A model generated the notes under the pieces. That model searched no databases. It worked only from the letters and a program-made list of their open reading frames with translations, and was not told where the DNA came from. From positions 2,035,450-2,096,075 of the forward strand of contig NZ_JH815185.1 of assembly GCF_000296385.1 (NCBI RefSeq): DNA of 60,626 nucleotides, read 5' to 3'. The position numbers and the translations under genes were made by a program. Position 1 is the stretch's first letter. Each line of letters opens with the position of its first letter. The stretch comes from Lachnoanaerobaculum sp. OBRC5-5. GTDB lineage: Bacteria; Bacillota; Clostridia; Lachnospirales; Lachnospiraceae. Shown piece after piece: positions 8,389-16,605 of this stretch.

Positions 8389-8424
8389 ACTATATGACGT
8401 TCATTGTTTAAGTTTGTAATTGTG
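8389..8424 (-). promoter_or_regulatory. Promoter with shared island element, for the STAND gene
   Basis: On the minus strand CACAATTACAAA (8424-8413), an 18-bp spacer with ACAATGA at the conserved offset, then a -10 TATAGT (8394-8389), about 140 nt before the STAND start codon. It is in the divergent gap with the 427-aa regulator candidate, so occupancy could affect both genes. Confidence 0.7.
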
Positions 8425-8519
8425 ATTTTAATTAATATCTCTTATATAAGTTATATATGGAATAATTATATCTACTAATATATAATATCTACATATAATG
8501 TTTTTATGGAGGACGCTTT

Positions 8520-9803
8520 ATGGGATACACTGAATTTAATATAGCCGGCCTTACAGATTTTGATGACGACGATTACGATATATATGGTGCTGCCGACTAT
8601 CTGAAAAATCCTAATAATTTTCGTGATTTTGATGAAGGTTTAAAGGAATTGATGTACAAAAAAGGTTATGACATAAATCTTAACTATCTGGAATTATCTG
8701 ATATCTTATACCAAAATCTTAAGTTAATAGTCTCAACAATCAAACCTGCTACCGTTACATCTTGGTTTAATAAAGAGCACAGACCTAAAGTAGAATCCGG
8801 ATATAGACAACAAATTTATGAAATTTGCTTTGCACTTAAACTTAGCTATAATGATACAAAATGGTTTTTTCATCATGTATATTATGATCGTGCATTTAAC
8901 TGTCATACTATTGATGAGTCCATATATTACTATGCTTTTATCAACGGACTTTCATATCAGGAATCTCAGGAAATTATTAGTACAATCAATAATTCACAAA
9001 ATAACTCTGTTGATGAAAATAGTTTGAAAGAGTTTGATAACTACACACAATTCGTAAGAGAAAGAATTGACAGTTTTAAATCAAAAGATGAGTTAATCGA
9101 CTTTCTTACATATAATAAAGACAACTTCAATTCATGGAACCATACCGCATATGATGAGATTAAAAACAAGGTTAATGAACTCCTCCCATCAGATGAAGGT
9201 AAGAAAGAAATTGATAATATAAAGCGTACAATAAAAAGGAATAATAATATTGACTCTGTTCCCAAAAATCTTTCTTCTAAAAAAGAATGGGGACTGTTAA
9301 TGCAGGAATTCTTTTCAAACATTTCAAGTGTTGACGATTTACAGTATATTTCAGGCCTACCTGTTAAAGCACAGAAATTCATAATTAGGCGTATTCTAAG
9401 TTTTAACTCAACTGCTACAAAAATAGATACTATAAGTATCCCATATATTGTTAAAAATAATTTCCCAAGTATAAAGACACTGTCTGATATACTTGACTTT
9501 GAAAAAATCAGAAATTCGAAATCCTATGATGCCATCAGAAAACTAATTATACTTTTAAATTTCTATGTTTTCTGGGTCAGAATTGATCTTGGGTACGTTG
9601 AAGAAATTAAAGAATTTTCAAACGAAGAACTTTATGATACTTTTGTTGAAGAGCTGAATTATACTCTTTATAGATGTGGGTATGAACCGCTATATCCAGG
9701 TAATCCTTATGATTGGCTCTTTATGTTTGTTTCTCTTAAACAACAGCCTCTAAAATATTTTAGATATTTCATAGAAGAGATTAGTTTAGACGACGAAGAG
9801 TAG
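8520..9803 (+). CDS. Unrecognised 427-aa protein, putative regulator of the island
   Basis: No family is assigned. The N-terminus is Asp-rich (DFDDDDYDIYG). Residues 60-110 (ATVTSWFNKEHRPKVESGY... then ALKLSYNDTKWFFHHVYY) look like a helix-turn-helix of the Cro/XRE kind, with a downstream helical region (GLSYQESQEII). The rest is helical and charged. There is no signal peptide or membrane segment. A GGAGG site is 7 nt from the ATG. It is the only plus-strand gene of the island and diverges from the STAND kinase, a typical position for a regulator or a partner and phosphorylation target. A terminator follows at 9830. The DNA-binding role is inference. Confidence 0.72.
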   Translation: MGYTEFNIAGLTDFDDDDYDIYGAADYLKNPNNFRDFDEGLKELMYKKGYDINLNYLELSDILYQNLKLIVSTIKPATVTSWFNKEHRPKVESGYRQQIYEICFALKLSYNDTKWFFHHVYYDRAFNCHTIDESIYYYAFINGLSYQESQEIISTINNSQNNSVDENSLKEFDNYTQFVRERIDSFKSKDELIDFLTYNKDNFNSWNHTAYDEIKNKVNELLPSDEGKKEIDNIKRTIKRNNNIDSVPKNLSSKKEWGLLMQEFFSNISSVDDLQYISGLPVKAQKFIIRRILSFNSTATKIDTISIPYIVKNNFPSIKTLSDILDFEKIRNSKSYDAIRKLIILLNFYVFWVRIDLGYVEEIKEFSNEELYDTFVEELNYTLYRCGYEPLYPGNPYDWLFMFVSLKQQPLKYFRYFIEEISLDDEE

Positions 9804-9829
9804 TATATTAAAGACTAGTTTAAAATTTA

Positions 9830-9871
9830 GAATGGCCTTGAATTAAAATAAGTTCTAGGTCATTCTTTTTT
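9830..9871 (+). terminator. Intrinsic terminator after the 427-aa gene
   Basis: An imperfect stem of about 15 bp (GAATGGCCTTGAA pairing with TTCTAGGTCATTC) with an AT loop is followed by seven T residues, 27 nt after the stop codon at 9803. Confidence 0.8.
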
Positions 9872-10203
9872 ACCTATAGTACAGGTAACTAATACGATGA
9901 AACTTGTATGGAATACTGAAAGAAGTATAGCAATGTAAAATTTATATTGTATGTCCATTCTATAATCACTGCTCACAAAAATGTAAAAACAGATAAATTG
10001 AATTTGTACTCTATAGATTACCAAGGAACTAAACGTCTATACTTAAAGAAATTAATGGCAATAAGAAAAATATATGGATCAATCCTTAAAATGAATAGTA
10101 ATATACAAGTAGAAAGCTTTTTTCAATATTTAATAATAATTACTTTCTCAAGAAAATCATCATAGGAGGAATTAGAAATCATTCTCATTTATAGGCAAAA
10201 CAA
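9872..10203. other. Non-coding gap, possibly a gene remnant
   Basis: This stretch of about 330 bp separates the STAND/NrdD island from the Rpn-type gene. It contains a 72-codon plus-strand frame (9947-10165) without a convincing ribosome binding site or known motif, so I do not call it a gene. No RNA gene, repeat or attachment site is evident. Confidence 0.4.
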
Positions 10204-10204
10204 T

Positions 10205-10246
10205 AAAAAGGATGTGTTAAAGATATATACCTCTTCTCACACACCC
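10205..10246 (-). terminator. Intrinsic terminator of the Rpn-type gene
   Basis: On the minus strand GGGTGTGT pairs with ACACATCC (one G-T) around a long AT loop and is followed by TTTTT, directly after the stop at 10254. Confidence 0.65.
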
Positions 10247-10253
10247 TAATATA

Positions 10254-11177
10254 TCACTTTATAAATTTCTCAAAATCTTCGGCGCTCATATTTGCTCTGA
10301 CAGCAGCCTCATCAATACTTAGTATTCCGTCATTGACCAAAGATGCAAGTATGCTTATAACACCTTCCTGTCTTCCTACCGCCCTACCTTTTTCCATGCC
10401 TTTTTCCATGCCTTTTTCCATGCCTTTTTCTATTCCTTTTTCCATACCTTTTTCTATTCCTCTGGCCTCTACTCTATCCAGCACTTCACACATATTAACT
10501 TTCTCCTTCCCTTTCAATTCGTTTATAGTTTCTTCAAATCTGTTATCATCGGTCATTGCAGACATTAATGTCAGAAGTTCTTCCACATGGGCGATGGCAG
10601 TTTCATCAGCTATATAATCTCTGTTTTTTCTCATCTGATACAGGTAATCAGCCAGTATCCTAAAATCACTCTTAAATAAGTCTATCTTTTCTCTATCCAA
10701 ATAAGCTATCTCAAATAAGTTTATCTTAAAATCATTTACATATGGCTTTATTTCTTCATCTACATCCAGTATTTCAAAAAGTGTTTTTGGATAGTTCCAC
10801 CTCTTTTCATATCCCAAATACAACACCAAAGTTATCACCGGATACTTTGCCTTGTCAATGTTTTCTTTTCTGCTTTGCTTTACATATTCTGCCCCATCAT
10901 ATCCAAATACTCTAAGCGGCATAATTTTATTCGCTGTTGTCTGATTTTCAAGTCCGAATAATGCTACGTTTATTTTGTTTTTACGCCAATACTTTGCTAT
11001 ATCTCTTTCCTGTGATCTTACCCTGCCGTCTATCTTCAGCATACTCATCGGCAATGCATCCTTAAGCGTGGCTTCATCTACCACGTTTCTACCGCCAAAT
11101 AAAAGTACATTTAGAATATCCGCAAAAACGTCATTGTACTTTTCAAGCATCTTCTCTGTTACATCCTTATCTTGCAT
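10254..11177 (-). CDS. Rpn family / PD-(D/E)XK nuclease-type transposase-like protein
   Basis: The 307-aa sequence matches the Rpn recombination-promoting nuclease/putative transposase group: an N-terminal part with NVALFGLENQT and VLYLGYEKRWNYP, then a charged helical region, a GMEK-repeat linker and a short C-terminal helix (SIDEAAVRANMSAEDFEKF). A GGAGG site precedes the ATG. Such genes are common, often multicopy, in Clostridia genomes. They are cargo of recombination-prone regions rather than autonomous elements; no terminal inverted repeats were seen. It stands alone, with its own terminator, at the border between the island and the Ter locus. Confidence 0.8.
   Translation of the reverse strand: MQDKDVTEKMLEKYNDVFADILNVLLFGGRNVVDEATLKDALPMSMLKIDGRVRSQERDIAKYWRKNKINVALFGLENQTTANKIMPLRVFGYDGAEYVKQSRKENIDKAKYPVITLVLYLGYEKRWNYPKTLFEILDVDEEIKPYVNDFKINLFEIAYLDREKIDLFKSDFRILADYLYQMRKNRDYIADETAIAHVEELLTLMSAMTDDNRFEETINELKGKEKVNMCEVLDRVEARGIEKGMEKGIEKGMEKGMEKGMEKGRAVGRQEGVISILASLVNDGILSIDEAAVRANMSAEDFEKFIK
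10388..10460 (-). repeat. 12-bp coding repeats (GMEK/GIEK)
   Basis: About six 12-bp units (plus-strand CTTTTTCCATGC and variants) encode consecutive GMEK or GIEK tetrapeptides in the Rpn-type protein. Such repeats vary in number by slippage and form a flexible or helical linker. Confidence 0.85.
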
Positions 11178-11330
11178 ATCTCCTCCTTATTATACCAAAA
11201 ATTTTTACTGTTGGATTATTCTTTGATCATTTTTGAAATTTAGAACTTTTAGAATTTAGATTGTATATAATAATCTCATTTTACCGTATATATGTCCAAA
11301 ATACAATAACGTATATATTTATATTCCAAT

Positions 11331-11358
11331 AAAAAAGGACTGTCGCAAGCGACAGCCC
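11331..11358 (-). terminator. Intrinsic terminator of the Ter/Ca-ATPase operon
   Basis: On the minus strand GGCTGTCGC and GCGACAGTCC form a near-perfect stem with a two-base loop, then six T residues, 11 nt after the ATPase stop. It is one of the strongest terminators in the window. Confidence 0.92.
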
Positions 11359-11369
11359 AGTATTACTTA

Positions 11370-14039
11370 TTAAGCATTCTTATATGTTTTCATTACAACT
11401 TTTCTGAGTATATCTACAGGTATCATTGTGAATGCAAGTATGAATATTACTATCCATCCCTGTACACTAAACGGTACACAGCTAAACATTTTTCCGATAA
11501 ATTGGAAAGGTGCAAAAGGTATAGCACCTGCATTTACTATAAGCGCCTGTACTATGATTATTGCAAAGAACACTTTAAGGAATCCTGTATTTTCATTAAA
11601 GCCCTTAAATATTCCGAATCCTTCATCTCTTACATTAAATCCGTTAAAGAGTGCACTTGCTATAAACAGTACAAAATATCCTGTAAGAAGCTCTTCCTCA
11701 TTGCCGTCAAACAGATTTGCAAAGAACGGAACCTTAAGATATATAAAGCTGAGTACTGTAAGCCAGAGTCCCATGCTTAAAATTTGAATGGCCATGTTTT
11801 TGCTGATGATATTCTCATCTCTTCTTCTTGGCTTTTCCATCATGTAGCTTTCTTTAGCCGGCTCATTTCCAAGCATTATAGCTCCGAGACCGTCCATTAC
11901 AAGGTTTACAAACAGAAGGTGAGTTACCTTAAGCGGCTCTTCCACTCCGAAGAAAGGAGCGATGGCACTTACTATAACCGCAGTAACATTTATAACCAAC
12001 TGGAATTTACAGAACTTAAGGATATTGTGATAGATAGTTCTACCATAAAGTATAGCATCCTTTATAGATCTGAAATTATCATCAAGAATTACTATCTCAC
12101 CGGCTTCCTTGGCAGCCTCTGTACCGTTACCCATAGCAAATCCCACATCTGCTCTCTTAAGTGCAGGTGAGTCGTTTACACCGTCTCCCGTCATACCTAC
12201 AACAAGATTCATCTCCTGGCAAAGTCTTACCATTCTTGATTTATCTGTAGGAAGAGCTCTTGCGATAACTCTGATATGAGGTATAAGTTTCTTTACTTCT
12301 TCATCACTCATTTCATTGAGTTCCGCTGATGAAAGCGCTCTGTCCGAAGCAGACTGTATAAGGCCTGCATCTTTTGCGATAGCGATAGCTGTTTCAAGTC
12401 TGTCACCTGTAATCATTACTACCTGAATACCTGCTCCCATAACCTCAGCTATAGCATCCTTAGCCTCAGGTCTTACATCATCTCTGATACCTACCAAGCC
12501 TATGATAACTATATCATCATTTATACTGTTTTCTACAAGAGCCTTCTCTGAATATCCGAATGCCAAAACTCTCATAGCTCTTGCTGCAAGCTCATCAATC
12601 TTTCTGTCAAGCACAGCCTTATCAATTGTCTTTACTTCACCGTTCTCATCCAAGAACTTCTTCGCCTTTGCAAGCAGTCTCTCAGGTGCACCCTTATAGA
12701 ATGTCTTATCAAGAGAATCTATTCTTGCCTGACTGAATTTATTTGTTGAGTTAAATCCCTGATGTGCTCCCACTACAAGGCTCTTCTCATTTTGTAATGC
12801 ATCAAAAGTGGCATGTCCAATAAACTTCATCAATGCCTGGTCTGTTGCATTACCGCCTATTACCACGCCTCTGTCATCAAACAATGACTGAGTATTCTTA
12901 CCTATTGCAATATCTATAAGACCTTTTACCTTGCTGTGATCGCTAAGATCCGGTATAGCAATTGAGTTTCCGTTTGCAAGGAAGAAATCCACTACTTCAA
13001 GGCTTCCCTTTGTAATAGTTCCTGTCTTATCACTGAACAGTATATTCAGTGAACCTGCAGTCTCGATACCTTCCGCCTTTCTTACAAGTACGTTATGATC
13101 AAGCATTCTGCTGGTGTTTTGCATAAGTACCAAGGATATCATTAAAGGCAATCCTTCAGGAACGGCACATACGATAATAACTATTGCAAGAGTAACAGCC
13201 TTTATCAGGTCCTGCACTATTGTCTGTGGTCCCATAGCAAAATAGTTGCCAAGTCCGCCTGCTCTTACTATAAAGTAAGCGAAATAAAGTATTGCTATTA
13301 CCGTAGCACCCACATATCCGAAAATTGATATCTGATGCGCCAGCTTTCCAAGCTTCACCTTAAGTGGTGAATCAGGATCGTCTTCATTCATTTCAAGAGC
13401 CATCTTACCCATCATGGACTTAAGTCCGACTCTCTTAACCTCTAAAACACCTTCTCCGTCAAATACTACAGCACCTCTAAAGAGTGAATGAGCATCTACA
13501 AATGTATCACCTGTGATATCCTCTTTTAACTCAAATCCCTCTTTTGCTGCAGTTTTCTTGCACTCCTCAGCCTCTCCGTTTAGGGCTGAGTTGTCAACTC
13601 TTAAATCTCCGTTTATTAAAATACCGTCTGCCGGTATCTTATCTCCCGATTGTAAAAGTACAAAGTCTCCTACTACTACATCATCCACATCTATAACGGT
13701 TACAAGACCGTTTCTGTAGACCTTACATGTGTCCTTCTTTGTGTTGTCCTTTAACTCACGATACTTGGTATCACTTGCAACACCTGTCTTTGCAGATACA
13801 AAGGCTACTATTATTACCGCAATAATAGTACCAAGCGGTTCATAAATTTCAGCATAGCCGAAGAAAAACATTACTATCATCAGTACTGCGATAGCAAGAA
13901 GTATCCTGATCATAGGATCATTGAATGTCTCCTTAAACTCCTGCCAAAAGGTGGTAGGTTCCGAATCAGGTATTACATTTGAGCCATGATCCTGCCTTGA
14001 CTTTTCAACTTCCTTTTCAGTCAAACCGGTAAATTTCAT
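11370..14039 (-). CDS. Calcium-translocating P-type ATPase, PMCA type
   Basis: The protein pumps cations, most likely Ca2+, out of the cell using ATP. Features in order: cation-ATPase N-terminal segment, two membrane helices, actuator domain with LNGEAEE in the TGES position, the ion site CAVPEGLPL, the phosphorylation motif DKTGT, the hinge GMTGDGVNDSPAL, and six C-terminal helices. The length, 889 aa, is normal. The PEGLP motif and the N/D residues of later helices fit type IIB calcium pumps. It is the last gene of the operon with TerD and TelA genes, a common association consistent with Ca2+-binding TerD domains. A hairpin at 14063-14087 lies before it. Confidence 0.93.
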   Translation of the reverse strand: MKFTGLTEKEVEKSRQDHGSNVIPDSEPTTFWQEFKETFNDPMIRILLAIAVLMIVMFFFGYAEIYEPLGTIIAVIIVAFVSAKTGVASDTKYRELKDNTKKDTCKVYRNGLVTVIDVDDVVVGDFVLLQSGDKIPADGILINGDLRVDNSALNGEAEECKKTAAKEGFELKEDITGDTFVDAHSLFRGAVVFDGEGVLEVKRVGLKSMMGKMALEMNEDDPDSPLKVKLGKLAHQISIFGYVGATVIAILYFAYFIVRAGGLGNYFAMGPQTIVQDLIKAVTLAIVIIVCAVPEGLPLMISLVLMQNTSRMLDHNVLVRKAEGIETAGSLNILFSDKTGTITKGSLEVVDFFLANGNSIAIPDLSDHSKVKGLIDIAIGKNTQSLFDDRGVVIGGNATDQALMKFIGHATFDALQNEKSLVVGAHQGFNSTNKFSQARIDSLDKTFYKGAPERLLAKAKKFLDENGEVKTIDKAVLDRKIDELAARAMRVLAFGYSEKALVENSINDDIVIIGLVGIRDDVRPEAKDAIAEVMGAGIQVVMITGDRLETAIAIAKDAGLIQSASDRALSSAELNEMSDEEVKKLIPHIRVIARALPTDKSRMVRLCQEMNLVVGMTGDGVNDSPALKRADVGFAMGNGTEAAKEAGEIVILDDNFRSIKDAILYGRTIYHNILKFCKFQLVINVTAVIVSAIAPFFGVEEPLKVTHLLFVNLVMDGLGAIMLGNEPAKESYMMEKPRRRDENIISKNMAIQILSMGLWLTVLSFIYLKVPFFANLFDGNEEELLTGYFVLFIASALFNGFNVRDEGFGIFKGFNENTGFLKVFFAIIIVQALIVNAGAIPFAPFQFIGKMFSCVPFSVQGWIVIFILAFTMIPVDILRKVVMKTYKNA

Positions 14040-14062
14040 ATAATTTCCTCTTTCAAAATTTT

Positions 14063-14087
14063 GGGGAGACAGCGAACGCCATCTCCC
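14063..14087 (-). other. Hairpin between terD and the ATPase gene
   Basis: GGGAGA and TCTCCC pair around a GC-containing loop in the 128-bp gap. The T-run on the minus strand is short (AAAATTTTG), so it may be a partial terminator or processing site that lowers ATPase expression relative to terD. Confidence 0.4.
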
Positions 14088-14167
14088 GTAATATTAATTA
14101 CAAATGCTATTTTATAGCAAATATATGATAATTAAAAGTATAAAATTTTCTATATTATAAAAATTTA

Positions 14168-14803
14168 TTAGATATATCTATTTGCTAATTCTCCAATCCC
14201 CGGATCTGTAGTTCCCTGTCCCACAGCTGAGAACTTCCACTCACCATTATGTCTGTATACCTCACCAAAAATCATTGCAGTCATTCCCGAATAATTTTCT
14301 GTAAGATTGTACTTAAGAATCTCTTTATTGTTTGAAGCGTCTACAAGTCTTATAAACGCATTTCTTATCATTCCAAACTCTTGATGTCTTTGCACTGCCT
14401 GATAAATGTTTACGACAATAACAATTTTATCATAAACTTCCGGTATACTTGCAAGGTCTATAGTGATCTGTTCATCATCTCCCTCTCCTGCTCCTGTCAA
14501 GTTATCACCCATATGAATGACTGTACCTGATGAATGGCGAAGATTTCCATAATAAACAACGTCTCCCTTATTAACCAATCTTCCGCCCTGCAATAGAAAA
14601 GCTGAAGCGTCACAATCTATATTTCCATCCTGGCTTTGACTGCTGCCAAAGAGTGATGACAAAAATCCACCACCTCCACCTGCTTTTGGTGCCTCATCCC
14701 ATCCAAGACCAACTATTATTTTCTTTAAGCCTGCATTCTCCTTTGACAGACTTACCTTTTGTCCTTTTTGTAAACTAATAGACATACGTCCTCCTAAATA
14801 CAT
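14168..14803 (-). CDS. TerD family protein, with Gly/Ser insertion
   Basis: TerD domains bind Ca2+ and belong to tellurite and chemical-stress response systems. The C-terminal motif DNLTGAGEGDDEQITIDL and the EVYRHNGEWKFSAVGQG ending are clear. In the N-terminal part the usual DFDLDA motif is replaced by a Gly-rich insertion (GGGGGFLSSLFGSSQSQDG) and NIDCDASAFLL, which may alter the first Ca2+ site. A GGAGG site precedes the start. It lies 12 nt downstream of the second terD and was probably produced by duplication of it. Confidence 0.92.
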   Translation of the reverse strand: MYLGGRMSISLQKGQKVSLSKENAGLKKIIVGLGWDEAPKAGGGGGFLSSLFGSSQSQDGNIDCDASAFLLQGGRLVNKGDVVYYGNLRHSSGTVIHMGDNLTGAGEGDDEQITIDLASIPEVYDKIVIVVNIYQAVQRHQEFGMIRNAFIRLVDASNNKEILKYNLTENYSGMTAMIFGEVYRHNGEWKFSAVGQGTTDPGIGELANRYI

Positions 14804-14815
14804 CTAATATGTAAC

Positions 14816-15397
14816 TTAAGCTACATCTATACCATAATGATTGCAAAGTGCAGCAAGTCCACCACCAAAGCCACTTCCTATAGCGTTGAACTTCCACTCG
14901 CCCGCATGCTTGTAAAGTTCACCTACAACTACCGCTGTTTCAATAGAGAAGTCCTCACCAAGGTCATATCTGATGATTTCAGCGCCTGTCACTTCATCTA
15001 AAATTCTGATATAAGCATTTGAAACCTGACCGAAGTTCTGTCTTCTGGAATCCGCATCATATATAGTAACTGTAAATGCAATCTTCTCAATATTTGCAGG
15101 AACCTTTGAAAGATCAATCTTGATCTGCTCATCATCACCGTCACCCTCTCCAGTCAAGTTATCACCCATATGTGTAACACTCTCTGAAGGATGTACTAAG
15201 TTTCCATAGAAAACAAAGTCCTTTTCTGTAGGGCATTTTCCACTTGCCCCTACCATAAACGCAGCTGCATCAAGGTCAAAGTCTGCACCTGAATCGAATG
15301 CATTTACATCCCATCCAAGACCTACGATAACTTTCTTAAGTCCCGGATTTGTCTTTGTAAGATCTACTTTTTGTCCTTTAGATAAATTTATTGGCAT
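14816..15397 (-). CDS. terD: TerD family protein (canonical)
   Basis: The 193-aa protein has all TerD hallmarks: [51 protein letters not shown] and the ending [16 protein letters not shown]. The two acidic clusters form the Ca2+ sites of the family. It is cytoplasmic. It lies 14 nt after telA, with a GGAGG site, in the six-gene Ter operon. It could also be called TerE or TerZ-like; the symbol is family level. Confidence 0.94.
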   Translation of the reverse strand: MPINLSKGQKVDLTKTNPGLKKVIVGLGWDVNAFDSGADFDLDAAAFMVGASGKCPTEKDFVFYGNLVHPSESVTHMGDNLTGEGDGDDEQIKIDLSKVPANIEKIAFTVTIYDADSRRQNFGQVSNAYIRILDEVTGAEIIRYDLGEDFSIETAVVVGELYKHAGEWKFNAIGSGFGGGLAALCNHYGIDVA

Positions 15398-15411
15398 AAA
15401 ATCCTCCTTTA

Positions 15412-16551
15412 TTATACACCGAATTTCTTATAAAATTCGTTTTTAATATTTTCAAGTTTAGCTTTATCTTCAACTCTTTGTCTTCTGGCATCGTCCTGAA
15501 TTCTCTTTGTTTCTTCGATACCGTTTACAATAGTTCTCCAAGACTTCTCCAAAGTATCCACCTTTATAGAACTTCCTGAAGCCATCTGAGCTGTAAGCTT
15601 TGCCTGCTCAACAGTATTTGTGGCATTCTTTAAAATCATTTCATTGGTCTTTTTATCAAGCTCAGATAATGCCTCAGCCTGTAATCTCTGACGTTTGAGC
15701 ATAATAGCCTGTGCAAGACTCTGCTTGAAAATAGGCAATGTAATAATGAAAGCCGAATTTATCTTTCTTATAAGATTTATATTACTGAATTCCATAGTCT
15801 TTAACATTGGAATAGTCTGCATGGCAACATTCTCTGCAACTCTTAAATCCTGAGTTCTTTGCTCAAGCATCATAAGTGCATTGTTTAGAGTTGTAAGCTC
15901 AAATTGCATTGACTTATCACCTGTGCGCTCCATCTCTGCAGTTCTCTCTGCTATAGCACCTTCCAGTTCCTTACATCCCTGCTCACCTGCCATGATATAT
16001 TTTAACAAATCATGATAATAATTTACATTTGATTCAAACATGGTATTGAGCTTTTTATTGGTCTCTTTGATCTCACCTTCATAGCCCTTAAGCTCTACAT
16101 ACACTTTGTCTATTTCACCGCCCATGGTCTGATACTTTGTCATTATCTTATCCAGCTGCTTTTTTATACCGCCGAAGAGCTTGTCAAAAAGACCCGGTTC
16201 CTGTCTGATCTCTTCAATATCAAATTTGCTCATGATATTGGTAAGAACACCCAACATCTTTGAGGTTTCCTCAATCTGAGCGATGTTCATACTGTTGAGT
16301 ACCAAATCTGAAGATTTTGATATCTCTGTAGCAACCTCGCCACCAAATGTAACAATACTGTCAAGATTGTCAAGTTCTATCTTGCTTACAAGTGCATCAA
16401 CCTCTGCCGAATCCGCCAGTTCATTCTTGATTTTTGCAGACTCTACTGCAATATCAAAGGTTTGAACGGTAGGTAATGCTTCATTCTCTGCAACGTCGCT
16501 TGTTACCGCTTCAGCTTCTACGGTTTTTGCTTTTGAAAAATCAAGTCCCAT
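15412..16551 (-). CDS. telA: TelA/KlaA toxic anion resistance family protein
   Basis: The 379-aa helical protein matches the TelA family (toxic anion resistance, colicin and phage tolerance). Typical segments are [38 protein letters not shown] and the C-terminal coiled coil [20 protein letters not shown] place the start at the ATG after AGGAGGAAAG (MGLDFSKAK), not at the upstream in-frame ATG at 16593. It lies between the YceG-like gene and terD in one operon. Confidence 0.9.
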   Translation of the reverse strand: MGLDFSKAKTVEAEAVTSDVAENEALPTVQTFDIAVESAKIKNELADSAEVDALVSKIELDNLDSIVTFGGEVATEISKSSDLVLNSMNIAQIEETSKMLGVLTNIMSKFDIEEIRQEPGLFDKLFGGIKKQLDKIMTKYQTMGGEIDKVYVELKGYEGEIKETNKKLNTMFESNVNYYHDLLKYIMAGEQGCKELEGAIAERTAEMERTGDKSMQFELTTLNNALMMLEQRTQDLRVAENVAMQTIPMLKTMEFSNINLIRKINSAFIITLPIFKQSLAQAIMLKRQRLQAEALSELDKKTNEMILKNATNTVEQAKLTAQMASGSSIKVDTLEKSWRTIVNGIEETKRIQDDARRQRVEDKAKLENIKNEFYKKFGV

Positions 16552-16605
16552 CTTTCCTCCTATGCCTCGTTCCAAAATGTCACAAAGGCTCAATATTAGT
16601 TTTCA

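Noticed and set aside
9947-10165. 72-codon plus-strand ORF
   Set aside because: No convincing ribosome binding site or recognisable motif; it follows a terminator. Kept only as a described gap.
11428-12170. Plus-strand ORFs of 90-130 codons within the ATPase gene
   Set aside because: They are antisense shadows of a well-supported P-type ATPase.
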